Shown here piece by piece: positions 15,830 to 24,119 of a DNA stretch of 41,416 nt. The translations under genes were made by a program, and so were the position numbers. Source of the stretch: Aeromicrobium sp. GTDB taxonomy: Bacteria; Actinomycetota; Actinomycetes; Propionibacteriales; Nocardioidaceae. The stretch lies in contig JAOPXL010000009.1 of assembly GCA_025965175.1 (NCBI GenBank), positions 1 through 41,416 on the forward strand. Direction: 5' to 3'. The notes under the pieces were generated by a model. That model saw nothing but the letters and a program-made list of their open reading frames with translations, made no database searches and was not told the DNA's origin. The first letter of the stretch is position 1. Every line of letters starts with the position of its first letter.

Positions 15830-17581
15830 ATGCCCCAACTGCGTCTTGCCCTCGCCCAAGTCAACGCCACGGTCGGCGACCTCGCCGGCAACGCCGACCT
15901 GGTCGTCCAGCACTGCAAGGACGCCGTGGCGCAGGGCGTCCACCTCGTCGTGTTCCCCGAGATGATGCTGACGGGCTATCCCATCGAGGACCTCGCGATG
16001 CGCGCCTCGCTGATCAAGGCCTCCCGCGCGACGGCCGAGGAGCTCGCCCTCCGCCTGCAGGACGAGGGGTGCGGCGACCTCGTCGCGGTCGTCGGCTTCC
16101 TCGACCACGCCGAGGGGACGACCGACCGCCTCGGCGTCCCCAAGAACGCCCCGCTCAACTCCGTCGCCGTGATGCACGGCGGCCGGATCGTGGCCCGCCA
16201 GGCCAAGCACCACCTGTGGAACTACGGCGTCGGCGACGAGATCCGCAACTTCGTCGCGGGCGACACGATCAACATCATCCAGGTCGGCGGCATCGACGTG
16301 GCCCTCGCGATCTGCGAGGACCTGTGGCGCGACGGCCCGTCCGCCGCAGCGAAGGCCGCTGACGCCGCGCTGCTCGTCGTCCCCAACGGCTCTCCCTACG
16401 AGGCCGACAAGGACGACGTACGCCTCGAGCTGTGCTCACGTCGCGCGCAGGAGGGCGAGTGCGTCCTGGCGTACGTCAACCTGGTCGGCGGGCAGGACGA
16501 GCTCGTCTTCGACGGCGACTCGATCGTCGTCGACGCGTCCGGGACGGTGCTGGGCCGCTCGGGCCAGTTCGACCCCGAGCTACTCGTCGTCGACCTCGAC
16601 CTGCCGGCCGCGACGCCGACGATGCCGGGCGCCAACGAGCGCTTCGGCGGCCTGACGATCAGGCGCACGATCATCACCGCGGAGCCGTTCGCGGCGTACG
16701 AGGCGCTGCCCGTGGCTCACGCCGAGCGGATGCCACGGCACCAGGAGATCTGGACCGCCCTGGTGACGGGCCTGCGGGACTATGTCCACAAGAACGGGTT
16801 CCGGTCCGTCCTGTTCGGCATGTCCGGCGGCATCGACTCGACCCTGGTCGCGGCGATCGCCGTCGACGCCCTGGGTGCAGAGAACGTCTTCGGCGTCTCC
16901 AACCCGAGCGCCTGGTCGAGCGAGCACTCCAAGTCGGATGCGGCCGAGCAGGCGCGGCGCACCGGGCTGACGTTGCAGACCGTCCCGATCGCCCCGATCT
17001 TCGACGCCTACCAGGAGGCCCTGCACCTCGACGGCCTCGGCGAGGAGAACCTGCAGGCCCGGATCCGCGCCGTGATCTGGATGGGGCTGTCCAACCAGCA
17101 CGGCCACCTGGTCCTGGCGTGCGGCAACAAGTCAGAGCTCGCGACCGGCTACTCCACGATCTACGGCGACGCCGTGGGGGCGTACGCGCCGATCAAGGAC
17201 GTGCCCAAGACCCTGGTGTGGGAGCTCGCGACATGGCGCAACGCCCATGCCGTCGAGCTGGGGCAGACTCCGCCGATCCCCGAGAACACGATCAGCAAGC
17301 CTCCGTCGGCCGAGCTCCGGCCCGGCCAGCTCGACTCGGACTCGCTGCCCCCGTACGACCTGCTGGATGCGGTCCTCGACGCGTACGTCGAGCGGGACCT
17401 CGGCTCGGCCGACGTCATCGCGGAGGGCTTCGACCCGGCGCTGGTCGAACGGGTCATCACGCTGGTGGACCGGGCCGAGTACAAGCGCCGGCAGTACCCG
17501 CCGGGACCCAAGGTGTCGCGCCGCAACTTCGGCCGCGACCGTCGGGTCCCGATCACCCACCGGTGGCGCGAGAAGCTCTGA
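15830..17581 (+). CDS. nadE: Glutamine-dependent NAD+ synthetase
   Basis: A 583-residue two-domain enzyme. The N-terminal nitrilase-type glutaminase has Glu44 (FPEMMLTGYP), Lys126 (RQAKHHLWNYG) and Cys162 (ICEDLW). The C-terminal synthetase has the ATP pyrophosphatase loop SGGIDST (332-338) and KSELATGYSTIYGDAVGAY. It converts nicotinic acid adenine dinucleotide to NAD+ with glutamine-derived ammonia, the last step of NAD synthesis. It is clearly shorter than the 679-residue M. tuberculosis enzyme but complete for both domains. Divergent from glnA2, sharing an 80-bp control region; convergent with the lipoprotein gene. Confidence 0.96.
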   Translation: MPQLRLALAQVNATVGDLAGNADLVVQHCKDAVAQGVHLVVFPEMMLTGYPIEDLAMRASLIKASRATAEELALRLQDEGCGDLVAVVGFLDHAEGTTDRLGVPKNAPLNSVAVMHGGRIVARQAKHHLWNYGVGDEIRNFVAGDTINIIQVGGIDVALAICEDLWRDGPSAAAKAADAALLVVPNGSPYEADKDDVRLELCSRRAQEGECVLAYVNLVGGQDELVFDGDSIVVDASGTVLGRSGQFDPELLVVDLDLPAATPTMPGANERFGGLTIRRTIITAEPFAAYEALPVAHAERMPRHQEIWTALVTGLRDYVHKNGFRSVLFGMSGGIDSTLVAAIAVDALGAENVFGVSNPSAWSSEHSKSDAAEQARRTGLTLQTVPIAPIFDAYQEALHLDGLGEENLQARIRAVIWMGLSNQHGHLVLACGNKSELATGYSTIYGDAVGAYAPIKDVPKTLVWELATWRNAHAVELGQTPPIPENTISKPPSAELRPGQLDSDSLPPYDLLDAVLDAYVERDLGSADVIAEGFDPALVERVITLVDRAEYKRRQYPPGPKVSRRNFGRDRRVPITHRWREKL

Positions 17582-17591
17582 GCCCCGCTGG

Positions 17592-18209
17592 TCAGCCGAC
17601 CGGCGCCTCGTAGTCGCCGAGCCCGAAGTCGTCCAGGGACTCGAGCGCGTCGAGGCAGCTCTGGAACGGCTCGCTCGCCTCGGCTGCTGACGCCAGCGCG
17701 TCGCGGGCGGCGTCGACCGCGTCCGTGTCGAGCGGGTCCGCGTGGTCGAGGGCCGTGAGCGGTGCCGCCAGGTCGCTCGTGACCATCGGCGCGGCGACCC
17801 GCATCGACTCGATCTCCTCGGCGACGCCGGCAGGGACGGGGTCGTACTGGCCGCCCTTCTGCGCCTTCGCAAGATCGGCCTCCACTCCGGCCAGGCGGGC
17901 GACCATGTCGTAGTCGTCGGCCGTGACCAGGGCGTACTCGACGCTCTCGACGGTCCGGCTCAGGCGTTCGAAATCGCCGCAGTCGGACGATCGGGCGCTC
18001 TTGCCCAGCCGCTCGAACGCGGCGAAGAGCGAGTCCCAGCGCGCCGTGAGCGTCGGCAGCGCGGCGCTGCCGGGATTGTCGTACTCGCTCATGCCCGCGT
18101 GATAGTCGCTGAACTCCTCACGGCAGTCCACCGTGCTGGCGGTGCCGCGGGCACATCCCGGCACCAGGACGGCTGCGGCAACCAGGACCAGGGCGAGGGA
18201 GCGACGCAC
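17592..18209 (-). CDS. Putative lipoprotein of unknown function
   Basis: A 205-residue protein from GTG 18209. The N-terminus MRRSLALVLVAAAVLVPGC is a lipoprotein signal with lipobox VPGC (Cys19 lipidated), so the mature protein should sit on the outer face of the cytoplasmic membrane. The rest is predicted helical, acidic, with three further Cys (two near 29 and 77, one near 186). I recognise no domain. CAGGAT on the minus strand ends 7 nt before the start and might be a weak leaderless -10, or AGGA may serve as a ribosome site. It is convergent with nadE and divergent from panB. Confidence 0.8.
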   Translation of the reverse strand: MRRSLALVLVAAAVLVPGCARGTASTVDCREEFSDYHAGMSEYDNPGSAALPTLTARWDSLFAAFERLGKSARSSDCGDFERLSRTVESVEYALVTADDYDMVARLAGVEADLAKAQKGGQYDPVPAGVAEEIESMRVAAPMVTSDLAAPLTALDHADPLDTDAVDAARDALASAAEASEPFQSCLDALESLDDFGLGDYEAPVG

Positions 18210-18335
18210 GGAGACGATCCTGCCATCGATCCGCCGTGAGTTCCTTCACAAACGGCGTCACTCCTGTCTCGATCTGGCACGCTGGAGACATCCGTGGACT
18301 CCACCCGAGCCGCGAGACGAATCAGGAGAATTCCC

Positions 18336-19211
18336 ATGGCCGACGCCACCCCCGAAGAGACCGCTCCCTACGGCACTGGACCCGTCACCCCGCCGACCGG
18401 CTCCGACACGATCCGGAAGGTTCGCACCCATCACCTCCAGCAGTGGAAGGGCGAGGGACACAAGTGGGCGATGCTCACGGCGTACGACCAGTACGCCGCC
18501 GCGACGTTCGACGAGGCCGGCATTCCGGTCATGCTCGTCGGCGACTCCGCCTCCAACAACGTGTTCGCCAACGAGACCTCGCTGCCGGTGACGGTCGACG
18601 AGCTGATCCCGTTGGTCCGCGCCGTGACCCGGTCGACGCACCGGGCGCTCATCGTCGCCGACCTCCCGTTCGGCTCCTATCAGGGCTCGCCCGAGCAGGC
18701 GTTCCACACCGCTGTCCGGTTCATGAAGGAGGCCAACGCCCACGCCGTCAAGCTCGAGGGCGGCCTGCCGATGACCCCTCAGGTCAAGCTCCTGACCGAC
18801 GCCGGCATCCCCGTCATGGCGCACATCGGCTTCACCCCGCAGTCCGAGCACAATCTGGGCGGCTACCGCGTCCAGGGCCGTGGCGACGCCGCCGACCAGC
18901 TCATCGCCGAGGCGAAGGCCTTCGAGGAGGCCGGCGCGTTCGCGGTCGTCATGGAGATGGTGCCCGCACCTGTCGCCGCCGAGGTGACCAAGGCGCTGCA
19001 CATCCCGACGATCGGTATCGGCGCTGGCGTCGACTGCGACGCCCAGGTGCTGGTGTGGGGCGACATGATGGGCCTGCGCACGGGCCGCATGCCGCGCTTC
19101 GTCAAGCAGTACGCCGACCTGCACACCGTCATGCTCGACGCCGCCAAGACGTACGCCGACGAAGTCGCGACCGGCGTGTTCCCGGGGCCGGAGCACTCCT
19201 TCGAGAGCTGA
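18336..19211 (+). CDS. panB: 3-methyl-2-oxobutanoate hydroxymethyltransferase
   Basis: A 291-residue PanB from ATG 18336, with AGGAGAA 5 nt upstream. It forms ketopantoate from 2-oxoisovalerate and methylene-tetrahydrofolate, the first committed step to pantothenate and coenzyme A. Motifs: [29 protein letters not shown] (metal-binding Asp in VGDS), [22 protein letters not shown] and [21 protein letters not shown]. An N-terminal extension of about 30 residues ([14 protein letters not shown]) precedes the barrel, as in many actinobacteria. No other pan gene is adjacent. The decameric (beta/alpha)8 enzyme is cytosolic. Confidence 0.96.
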   Translation: MADATPEETAPYGTGPVTPPTGSDTIRKVRTHHLQQWKGEGHKWAMLTAYDQYAAATFDEAGIPVMLVGDSASNNVFANETSLPVTVDELIPLVRAVTRSTHRALIVADLPFGSYQGSPEQAFHTAVRFMKEANAHAVKLEGGLPMTPQVKLLTDAGIPVMAHIGFTPQSEHNLGGYRVQGRGDAADQLIAEAKAFEEAGAFAVVMEMVPAPVAAEVTKALHIPTIGIGAGVDCDAQVLVWGDMMGLRTGRMPRFVKQYADLHTVMLDAAKTYADEVATGVFPGPEHSFES

Positions 19212-19325
19212 GCTGGCCGAATCTGGGACGGTCCGCTGGCGTCCCCGCGACGGCCTCCACCGATCAGGCTCAGCCCAAGAGGACCAGCGTCGGCGGTGCG
19301 TGGGTCGCCCCTCCCGGCGGTATAG

Positions 19326-19396
19326 GGCGACTGTCGCACCGCCCCATCAGGGGAAAGGCGATCAGCGCACCGCCCCACCACGGGATGGGCGACCAG
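19326..19396. repeat. Degenerate tandem repeat, 31-bp period
   Basis: GGCGA recurs at 19326, 19357 and 19388, an exact 31-bp step. The first two units share CGCACCGCCCCA followed by TCAGGGG or CCACGGG; the third fades after about 9 nt. A more degenerate match to CGCCCC lies upstream near 19306. The 192-bp gap between panB and the next gene holds little else. The units are contiguous with no unique spacers, so this is not a CRISPR array. Confidence 0.6.
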
Positions 19397-19403
19397 GTCA
19401 CAA

Positions 19404-19694
19404 CTAAGCGCTCCAGTCCCACGCGGTCGCGCCGACCCACGCCAGCGCGACCCACGCCAGGACGCCCACGACCGGGACCCACATGCACCAGGTCGGGTGC
19501 GTCCGGGCCCACCGGGAGACCAGCACGACCTGCGGCACGAGCAGCACGAACGCCAGGACGATCCCCCACCACGGGGCGAACAGGCCGGTCGTCACGGTGC
19601 ACCACAGCACGACCAGCAGGCCGGCGACGCCGATCCACGGTCCGGACCGCCCCAGCTGTAGTCCACGCCCCCGTCTACGGCGGCGGCGCCTCAT
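19404..19694 (-). CDS. Small membrane protein
   Basis: A 96-residue protein whose ATG overlaps the stop of the upstream gene (ATGA), showing translational coupling. After a very basic N-terminus (MRRRRRRRGRG) it has three apolar segments, roughly residues 20-39, 42-60 and 68-88, separated by short loops with RWARTHPTW. The Arg cluster predicts a cytoplasmic N-terminus. Function unknown; no family recognised. It is the second of a two-gene unit divergent from map. Confidence 0.65.
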   Translation of the reverse strand: MRRRRRRRGRGLQLGRSGPWIGVAGLLVVLWCTVTTGLFAPWWGIVLAFVLLVPQVVLVSRWARTHPTWCMWVPVVGVLAWVALAWVGATAWDWSA

Positions 19695-19888
19695 TCCTGG
19701 GACGGTGTGGACTCGTCGTTCCACTCGGGATCGCTGTCCCAGTGCTTCGTCCGCTCGGCAGCGATCTCGAGGGCGCGGGACGCCTCGTCGGCGGAGTCGT
19801 ACGGGCCGAGGCGGTCAGCCGCGCGGCACCCGTCCTCGCCCTCGACGGTCTTGTGCTTGGTGCAGTAGTAGTACTTGCCTTCGCTCAT
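19691..19888 (-). CDS. Small conserved-looking hypothetical protein
   Basis: A 65-residue protein starting MSEGKYYYCTKHKTVEGEDGC. ATG 19888 is chosen because AGGA lies 8 nt upstream; ATGs at 19897 and an upstream start at 19912 are alternatives. Two Cys with a TKHKTVEG pattern at the start could bind a metal or form a knuckle; the second half (LGPYDSADEASRALEIAAERTKHWD) looks like a small SPOR-like strand-helix unit. Cytosolic, acidic. Coupled by ATGA overlap to the membrane protein gene and divergent from map. Function unknown. Confidence 0.65.
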   Translation of the reverse strand: MSEGKYYYCTKHKTVEGEDGCRAADRLGPYDSADEASRALEIAAERTKHWDSDPEWNDESTPSQE

Positions 19889-19928
19889 GTCCTTCATCCT
19901 GCCCCAGATCAAGTCGCGACGCGCCCAC

Positions 19929-19934
19929 TAAACT
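19929..19934 (+). promoter_or_regulatory. -10 element of map (leaderless)
   Basis: TAAACT is followed by 6 nt and the GTG start of map, with no ribosome-binding site between. The message should start at the initiation codon. Confidence 0.55.
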
Positions 19935-19940
19935 TCCGGG

Positions 19941-20789
19941 GTGACTGTCCTGACTGCCGGCCGCGTGTCGGCCCAGCGTGCCGTGCCCGCCTCGATCGAC
20001 CGTCCCGAGTACGTCGGACAGATCGCCCCGCTGCCCTACCGAGGCCCCTTGGTCCGCGACGCGGAGACGATCGACGCGATGCGGGTCGCCGGTCGGATCG
20101 CTGCCCGGGCGCTGGACGCCGTCGAGGCCGCGATCGCGCCGGGCGTCACGACCGACGAGCTCGACCGGGTCGGCCACGAGTTCCTGCTCGACCACGGCGC
20201 CTATCCCTCGACGCTGGGCTACCGCGGCTATCCCAAGTCGCTGTGCAGCAGCGTCAACGAGGTCATCTGCCACGGCATCCCCGACGACCGCCCGCTCGAG
20301 GACGGCGACATCGTCAACATCGACATCACCGCGTACGTCGGCGAGGTGCACGGCGACACCAACAAGACGTACCTCGTGGGCGACGTCGACCAGGAGTCAC
20401 GGCTGCTGGTCGAGCGGACCCACGAGGCCACCATGCGGGCGATCCGTGCCGTCAAGCCGGGTCGGCAGATCAACGTGATCGGCCGGGTCATCGAGACGTA
20501 CGCCAAGCGGTTCGGCTACGGCGTCGTCCGGGACTTCACGGGGCACGGCGTCGGTCCGGCTTTCCACGACGGGCTGATCATCCCGCACTACGACGACCCG
20601 GCCCACGACACCGTGATCCTGCCGGGCATGACGTTCACGATCGAGCCGATGCTGACGCTCGGCTCGATCGAGTGGGACATGTGGGACGACGGCTGGACCG
20701 CCACGACCCAGGACAAGTCGCGCACGGCCCAGTTCGAGCACACGCTGCTCGTGACGCCCGCGGGCTCCGAGATCCTGACGCTGCCCTGA
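19941..20789 (+). CDS. map: Type I methionine aminopeptidase
   Basis: A 282-residue MetAP from GTG 19941. It removes the initiator methionine from nascent proteins. All metal ligands are visible: Asp128 and Asp139 ([16 protein letters not shown]), His202 (FTGHGVG), Glu235 (TFTIEPML) and Glu266 (QFEHT); His111 (VICHGIP) is the substrate-binding histidine. The roughly 40-residue N-terminal extension with APLPYRGP is the SH3-binding-like linker seen in actinobacterial MetAP1c-type enzymes. No ribosome site; a -10 hexamer lies 6 nt upstream. Confidence 0.96.
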   Translation: MTVLTAGRVSAQRAVPASIDRPEYVGQIAPLPYRGPLVRDAETIDAMRVAGRIAARALDAVEAAIAPGVTTDELDRVGHEFLLDHGAYPSTLGYRGYPKSLCSSVNEVICHGIPDDRPLEDGDIVNIDITAYVGEVHGDTNKTYLVGDVDQESRLLVERTHEATMRAIRAVKPGRQINVIGRVIETYAKRFGYGVVRDFTGHGVGPAFHDGLIIPHYDDPAHDTVILPGMTFTIEPMLTLGSIEWDMWDDGWTATTQDKSRTAQFEHTLLVTPAGSEILTLP

Positions 20790-20808
20790 CCGCGTGGTCC
20801 GGGCAGCG
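20779..20808 (+). terminator. Hairpin at the end of map
   Basis: CGCTGCCC (20779-20786) pairs perfectly with GGGCAGCG (20801-20808) around a 14-nt loop containing the map stop codon. It lies between convergent map and aldo/keto reductase genes and may terminate both ways. No U-run. Confidence 0.5.
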
Positions 20809-20820
20809 CCAAGGCGGGGA

Positions 20821-21654
20821 TCAGGGGATGTAGTTGAACTCGTCCGGGTTCGGGCCGGTGCGCTCGTCCTTGTTCAGCGCGCTGACCAAGGCGACCTCGG
20901 CGTCGGAGAGCTCGAAGTCGAAGATCTCGAAGTTCTCCTTGACGCGCTCCTTCGTCACCGACTTGGGGAAGATGATGTCGCCGCGCTGCACGTGCCACCG
21001 TAGGACGACCTGCGCCGGCGTCTTGTCGTGATCGGACGCGATGCCCGTGATCGTCGGGTTGTCCAGGACGAGTCCCTGCGCGATCGGTGACCAGGCCTCG
21101 GTCGCGATGCCGTGCTCGGCGTTGGCCGCGCGGACGTCGTCCTGGGTAAGGAAGGGGTGCACCTCGATCTGGTTGACCGCGGGCACGACATTGGTCTCCT
21201 GCAGCAGACGGCGCAGGTGCTTGGGCTGGAAGTTCGACACGCCGATCGACCGGGCGCGGCCACTGGCGTAGACCTCCTCGAGCGCCTTCCACGTCTCCAC
21301 GAACGTCACGTCGATGCCCGGCAGCGGCCAGTGGATCAGGAACAGGTCCAGGTAGTCGAAGCCGAGGGCATCGAGCGATTCGTCGAATGCCTTCAGCGCG
21401 TCGTCGTGGGCGTGGAAGCCGTTGTTGAGCTTGCTGGTCACGAAGACCTCGTCGCGCGACAGGCCCGACTCGCGCACGGCCTCGCCGACACCCTTCTCGT
21501 TGCCGTACATCTCGGCAGTGTCGATGTGTCGGTAGCCGACCTCGAGCGCGGCGAGCGTCGCGTCCTTGGTCTCGTCCGGGTCGATCTGGAAGACGCCGAA
21601 GCCGAGCTGCGGAATCGTCTTGCCGTTGTTGAGGGCGATCGTGGGCACAGTCAT
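20821..21654 (-). CDS. Aldo/keto reductase (2,5-diketo-gluconate reductase-like)
   Basis: A 277-residue TIM-barrel oxidoreductase. ATG 21654 is chosen because AGGAG lies about 6 nt upstream; a longer frame is not conserved-looking. The AKR tetrad is complete: Asp45, Tyr50 (HIDTAEMYGNE), Lys75 (FVTSKLNN) and His108 (LFLIHWP). The C-terminal NADPH pocket IIFPKSVTKERVKENFEIFDF is typical of the AKR5/DkgA group. It reduces aldehydes or ketones with NADPH; the natural substrate cannot be told. Cytosolic. Confidence 0.92.
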   Translation of the reverse strand: MTVPTIALNNGKTIPQLGFGVFQIDPDETKDATLAALEVGYRHIDTAEMYGNEKGVGEAVRESGLSRDEVFVTSKLNNGFHAHDDALKAFDESLDALGFDYLDLFLIHWPLPGIDVTFVETWKALEEVYASGRARSIGVSNFQPKHLRRLLQETNVVPAVNQIEVHPFLTQDDVRAANAEHGIATEAWSPIAQGLVLDNPTITGIASDHDKTPAQVVLRWHVQRGDIIFPKSVTKERVKENFEIFDFELSDAEVALVSALNKDERTGPNPDEFNYIP

Positions 21655-21746
21655 GTCTGCTCCTGGGATGTCGGGGATTGGGCGGGCCACACCTCCGGAG
21701 AGGGGCCTCACCTCGAACGTACCCCGAGCCTCCGGACGCAATCAGG

Positions 21747-22169
21747 GCGAATGAGCCGGCCTGTAAGCCGGATCCTGTCGAGCCCGGATTGCTCCGGGCC
21801 CGGGCGACCATCCATCTGGGACGCCCATTGCTGGACGCCTCGTGCAACCTACCCGCTGACATCGGACGAGCAGCCCGTCAGCGCAGGCCCGGCCTCGCGG
21901 CCGAACCCTCATGGTCTTGCTCCCGGTGGGGTTTACCTAGCCGTCCCGGTCACCCGGGGCGCTGGTGAGCTCTTACCTCACCGTTTCACCCTTACCCGCA
22001 CCTGCACCCGTAGGCGCAGGCCGCTGGCGGTCTGATTTCTGTGGCACTGTCCCGCACGTCGCCGTGGGTGGCCGTTAGCCACCACCGTCGCTCTACGGAG
22101 TCCGGACTTTCCTCGACGTTCCCACCTTGCGGTGAAGATGCCGCGGCCGCCCGGCCGACTCATTCGCCG
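21747..22169 (-). ncRNA. rnpB: RNase P RNA, bacterial type A
   Basis: Read on the minus strand, the 5' part contains GAGGAAAGTCCGGACTCC (conserved P4/CR-I region, near 22115-22098) and the 3' end contains GGATCCGGCTTACAGGCCGG followed by CTCATTCGCC. The two ends pair (GGCGAATGAGTCGG with CCGGCTCATTCGCC) to form P1, which fixes the limits to within a few bases. Length about 423 nt fits actinobacterial type A RNAs. It is the catalytic subunit that cuts tRNA leaders. A TAGGAT -10 lies 5-6 nt before the predicted 5' end. Confidence 0.96.
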
Positions 22170-22173
22170 TCCG

Positions 22174-22179
22174 ATCCTA
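22174..22179 (-). promoter_or_regulatory. -10 element of rnpB
   Basis: Minus-strand TAGGAT, spaced about 6 nt from the predicted 5' end of the RNase P RNA. Confidence 0.55.
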
Positions 22180-22240
22180 CCCGCCTCCTGGGTGACGGAC
22201 GTCATGGCCACAGGCGTACGGGGCTCCGGTCGGCGTGCCC

Positions 22241-22246
22241 TAGGAT
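22241..22246 (+). promoter_or_regulatory. -10 element for the riboswitch transcript
   Basis: TAGGAT ends 7 nt before the first base of the riboswitch P1 helix, so the aptamer forms the very 5' end of the message. Confidence 0.5.
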
Positions 22247-22253
22247 GGAGCTA

Positions 22254-22359
22254 CGAAAGGGAGTAGTCCCCAACGGCTGTGTCGACATACTGACGCTCGC
22301 ATCTGATGCGGGGGTCCGGTGCAGCAGGCCAGAGAATCTTCTGGCGGACGAGACTTTCG
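22254..22359 (+). promoter_or_regulatory. yybP-ykoY manganese riboswitch aptamer
   Basis: CGAAAG (22254-22259) and CTTTCG (22354-22359) form P1. The conserved 5' internal-loop strand GGGAGTAG (22259-22266) and the 3' strand CGAGAC (22349-22354) are both present, with two hairpin arms between them. This is the aptamer class that senses Mn2+ and usually turns on manganese exporters. It lies directly upstream of a TMEM165/GDT1-family gene, a class known to carry this riboswitch. Confidence 0.9.
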
Positions 22360-22435
22360 ACCAGACCTGTCTATTCGACGCGCCTGGTCGAAGACTCGTC
22401 GTCCCAGGCTCTTCGTCCAGGTGGATGAGGAGCCT
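22347..22435 (+). promoter_or_regulatory. Expression platform of the manganese riboswitch
   Basis: Helix A: 22347-22352 with 22395-22400 and 22356-22364 with 22384-22392, using the same bases as the aptamer 3' strand, so A and the aptamer exclude each other. Helix B: AGGCTCTTC (22406-22414) with GAGGAGCCT (22427-22435), which hides the Shine-Dalgarno. An alternative pairing GCCTGG (22382-22387) with CCAGGC (22404-22409) would break B and is possible only when A is open. No U-run is seen, so translational control is more likely than termination. Confidence 0.6.
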
Positions 22436-22440
22436 TTGTC

Positions 22441-23022
22441 GTGTACGCCTTCCTGCTGAGCACCGCCGTGATCTTCGTGGCCGAGCTCGGGGACAAGAGC
22501 CAGCTGATGGCGATGACGTTCGCCACCCGGTACCGGGTGCGGGACGTCCTGATCGGCATCACCGCAGCCACCGCCCTGGTCCACCTCGCCTCGGTCGGGA
22601 TCGGCGCGTTCGTCGGCGACCGCTTCGAGGACAGCCAGGACACCATCTCGATCGTTGCGGGCGTCGCGTTCCTGCTGTTCGCGGCGTGGACCTGGCGAGG
22701 CGACGAGTTGACCGAGGAGGAGGCCGGGAAGGCCAAGAGCGCCACCGGCGCGGCGATCATCGCGGTCGGTGTCGCGTTCTTCCTCGCCGAGCTGGGCGAC
22801 AAGACGATGCTGGCCACGATCACCCTGGCGACACAGGAGGGTTGGCTCGGCACATGGCTCGGCAGCACGGTCGGCATGGTCGCCGCCGACGCCCTGGCGA
22901 TCGTCGTCGGCGCACTGCTCGGCCGGCACCTGCCCGAGCACGTCATCAAGATCGGCGCCACGGTGGCGTTCGTCCTGTTCGGTGTGCTCCTGATCGCGGA
23001 CGGCGCGGGACTGTTCGGATAG
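22441..23022 (+). CDS. TMEM165/GDT1 family manganese/cation exporter
   Basis: A 193-residue membrane protein from GTG 22441, with GAGGAG 8 nt upstream. It has about six membrane segments in two homologous halves, each bearing the family motif: AELGDKS (14-20) and AELGDKT (116-122). These form the cation pathway. An acidic loop (DELTEEEAGKAKS, about 88-100) joins the halves. The family exchanges Mn2+ or Ca2+ for protons; the manganese riboswitch upstream makes manganese export the likely job. Its stop codon TAG overlaps a -10 hexamer of the next gene. Confidence 0.9.
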   Translation: MYAFLLSTAVIFVAELGDKSQLMAMTFATRYRVRDVLIGITAATALVHLASVGIGAFVGDRFEDSQDTISIVAGVAFLLFAAWTWRGDELTEEEAGKAKSATGAAIIAVGVAFFLAELGDKTMLATITLATQEGWLGTWLGSTVGMVAADALAIVVGALLGRHLPEHVIKIGATVAFVLFGVLLIADGAGLFG

Positions 23023-23025
23023 GTT
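23020..23025 (+). promoter_or_regulatory. -10 element of the ArsB-like permease gene (leaderless)
   Basis: TAGGTT begins at the TAG stop codon of the exporter gene and ends 7 nt before GTG 23033. The permease can therefore be transcribed without passing through the riboswitch. Confidence 0.45.
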
Positions 23026-23032
23026 CGCCCAC

Positions 23033-24094
23033 GTGACGCACGACCTGGGGTCCCTCGCCGGGATCGTCGCCTTCCTCATCGCCATGATGGTGCTCGCGCA
23101 GGCGTGCGCCGGCGAGGGGCTCTTCGAGATCATCGGCGGGCACGTGGCGCGGTACGCCGCGGGGTCCAGCACCCGGCTCCTGGCCTGGGCGGTGGGGCTC
23201 GCGGCGGCGGTCACGGCTGTCCTGAGCCTGGACGCCACGGTCGTCCTGCTGACCCCGGTCCTGATCGCGGCGTCGGCCCGGCGCTCGTACGCCTATGCGT
23301 CGGCGCGGCTCGCGAACTCCGGCTCGACGCTCCTGCCGGTCTCCAACCTGACGAATCTCCTCGTCTTCGGCTCGACCGGGTTGACGTTCCTGGGCTTCAC
23401 CTGGGCGATGCTCCCGGTGTGGCTGGTGGCCGTCGCGGCTGAGTACGCGATCCTGCGTCGTTGGTTCGCCGCCGAGCTCCGCGAGCCATCCTCGGCGCCC
23501 CCCGAGGCGTACGCGGTGCCACTGTTCCCGGTGGCCGTCGTGATCGCGGTCCTGCTGACGCTGGCGAGCGGCGCGACCCCATGGATCCCCGCGGCGGCGG
23601 GCGCGATCCTCATGTCGGGCCACGCCCTCGCCCGGCGCCAGACGACCTGGGCCGACCTCCTGGCGGCGGCCAACCTCCCGTTGTCGGCGCTGATCCTGGC
23701 GTGGGCGTTCGTCGTCGCTTGGCTCGGCACGACCCGGATGGGCGAGTGGTTCGACCACGCGATGCCGTCGGGGCACGGGCTGGGATCACTGCTGCTGATC
23801 GCGCTCATCGCGATGGTCGCCGCCAACCTGGTCAACAACCTGCCCGCCACGCTGCTGCTCCTGCCCGCTGCGGCGGCGGCTGGGCCCGCCCCCGTGCTGG
23901 CGCTGCTGATCGGCGTCAACGTCGGCGCCAACCTCACGATGATCGGGTCGGTGGCCAACCTGCTGTGGCGCCACTCCGGCGGCCGAGCGCTGACGACGGT
24001 GCGGGAGTTCCACCTGCTGGGAATCGCCACGACTCCCCCGCTGGTCGTGGTGTGCACCGTCGTCCTGTGGGCATGGACATCCGTCATCTGGTGA
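23033..24094 (+). CDS. ArsB/NhaD-like ion permease
   Basis: A 353-residue membrane protein with about ten apolar segments, shorter than classical ArsB (about 430). The second-half motif NLVNNLPATLLLLPAAAAAG, then IGVNVGANLTMIGSVANLLW, is the ArsB/ion-transporter superfamily signature with the helix-break Asn/Gly residues; the first half has ARLANSGSTLLPVSNLTNLLVFG. It may export arsenite or carry another anion or Na+/H+. No ars regulator or arsenate reductase is nearby, so arsenic is not certain. Located 10 nt after the manganese exporter but with its own -10 hexamer. Confidence 0.8.
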   Translation: MTHDLGSLAGIVAFLIAMMVLAQACAGEGLFEIIGGHVARYAAGSSTRLLAWAVGLAAAVTAVLSLDATVVLLTPVLIAASARRSYAYASARLANSGSTLLPVSNLTNLLVFGSTGLTFLGFTWAMLPVWLVAVAAEYAILRRWFAAELREPSSAPPEAYAVPLFPVAVVIAVLLTLASGATPWIPAAAGAILMSGHALARRQTTWADLLAAANLPLSALILAWAFVVAWLGTTRMGEWFDHAMPSGHGLGSLLLIALIAMVAANLVNNLPATLLLLPAAAAAGPAPVLALLIGVNVGANLTMIGSVANLLWRHSGGRALTTVREFHLLGIATTPPLVVVCTVVLWAWTSVIW

Positions 24095-24107
24095 CGACGC
24101 ACGCGGG

Positions 24108-24113
24108 TAGGGT
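24108..24113 (+). promoter_or_regulatory. -10 element of yaaA (leaderless)
   Basis: TAGGGT, 6 nt, then the GTG start at 24120. No Shine-Dalgarno between. Confidence 0.5.
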
Positions 24114-24119
24114 CATCGG

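Noticed and set aside
19326-19396. Possible CRISPR array from regularly spaced repeats
   Set aside because: The units are contiguous and degenerate, with no unique spacers, and no cas gene is present.
21112-22035. Open frame of 307 codons on the plus strand
   Set aside because: Covers the antisense of an aldo/keto reductase and of the RNase P RNA.
22240-23238. Open frame of 332 codons on the minus strand
   Set aside because: Antisense to the manganese riboswitch and the TMEM165-type gene; no domain.
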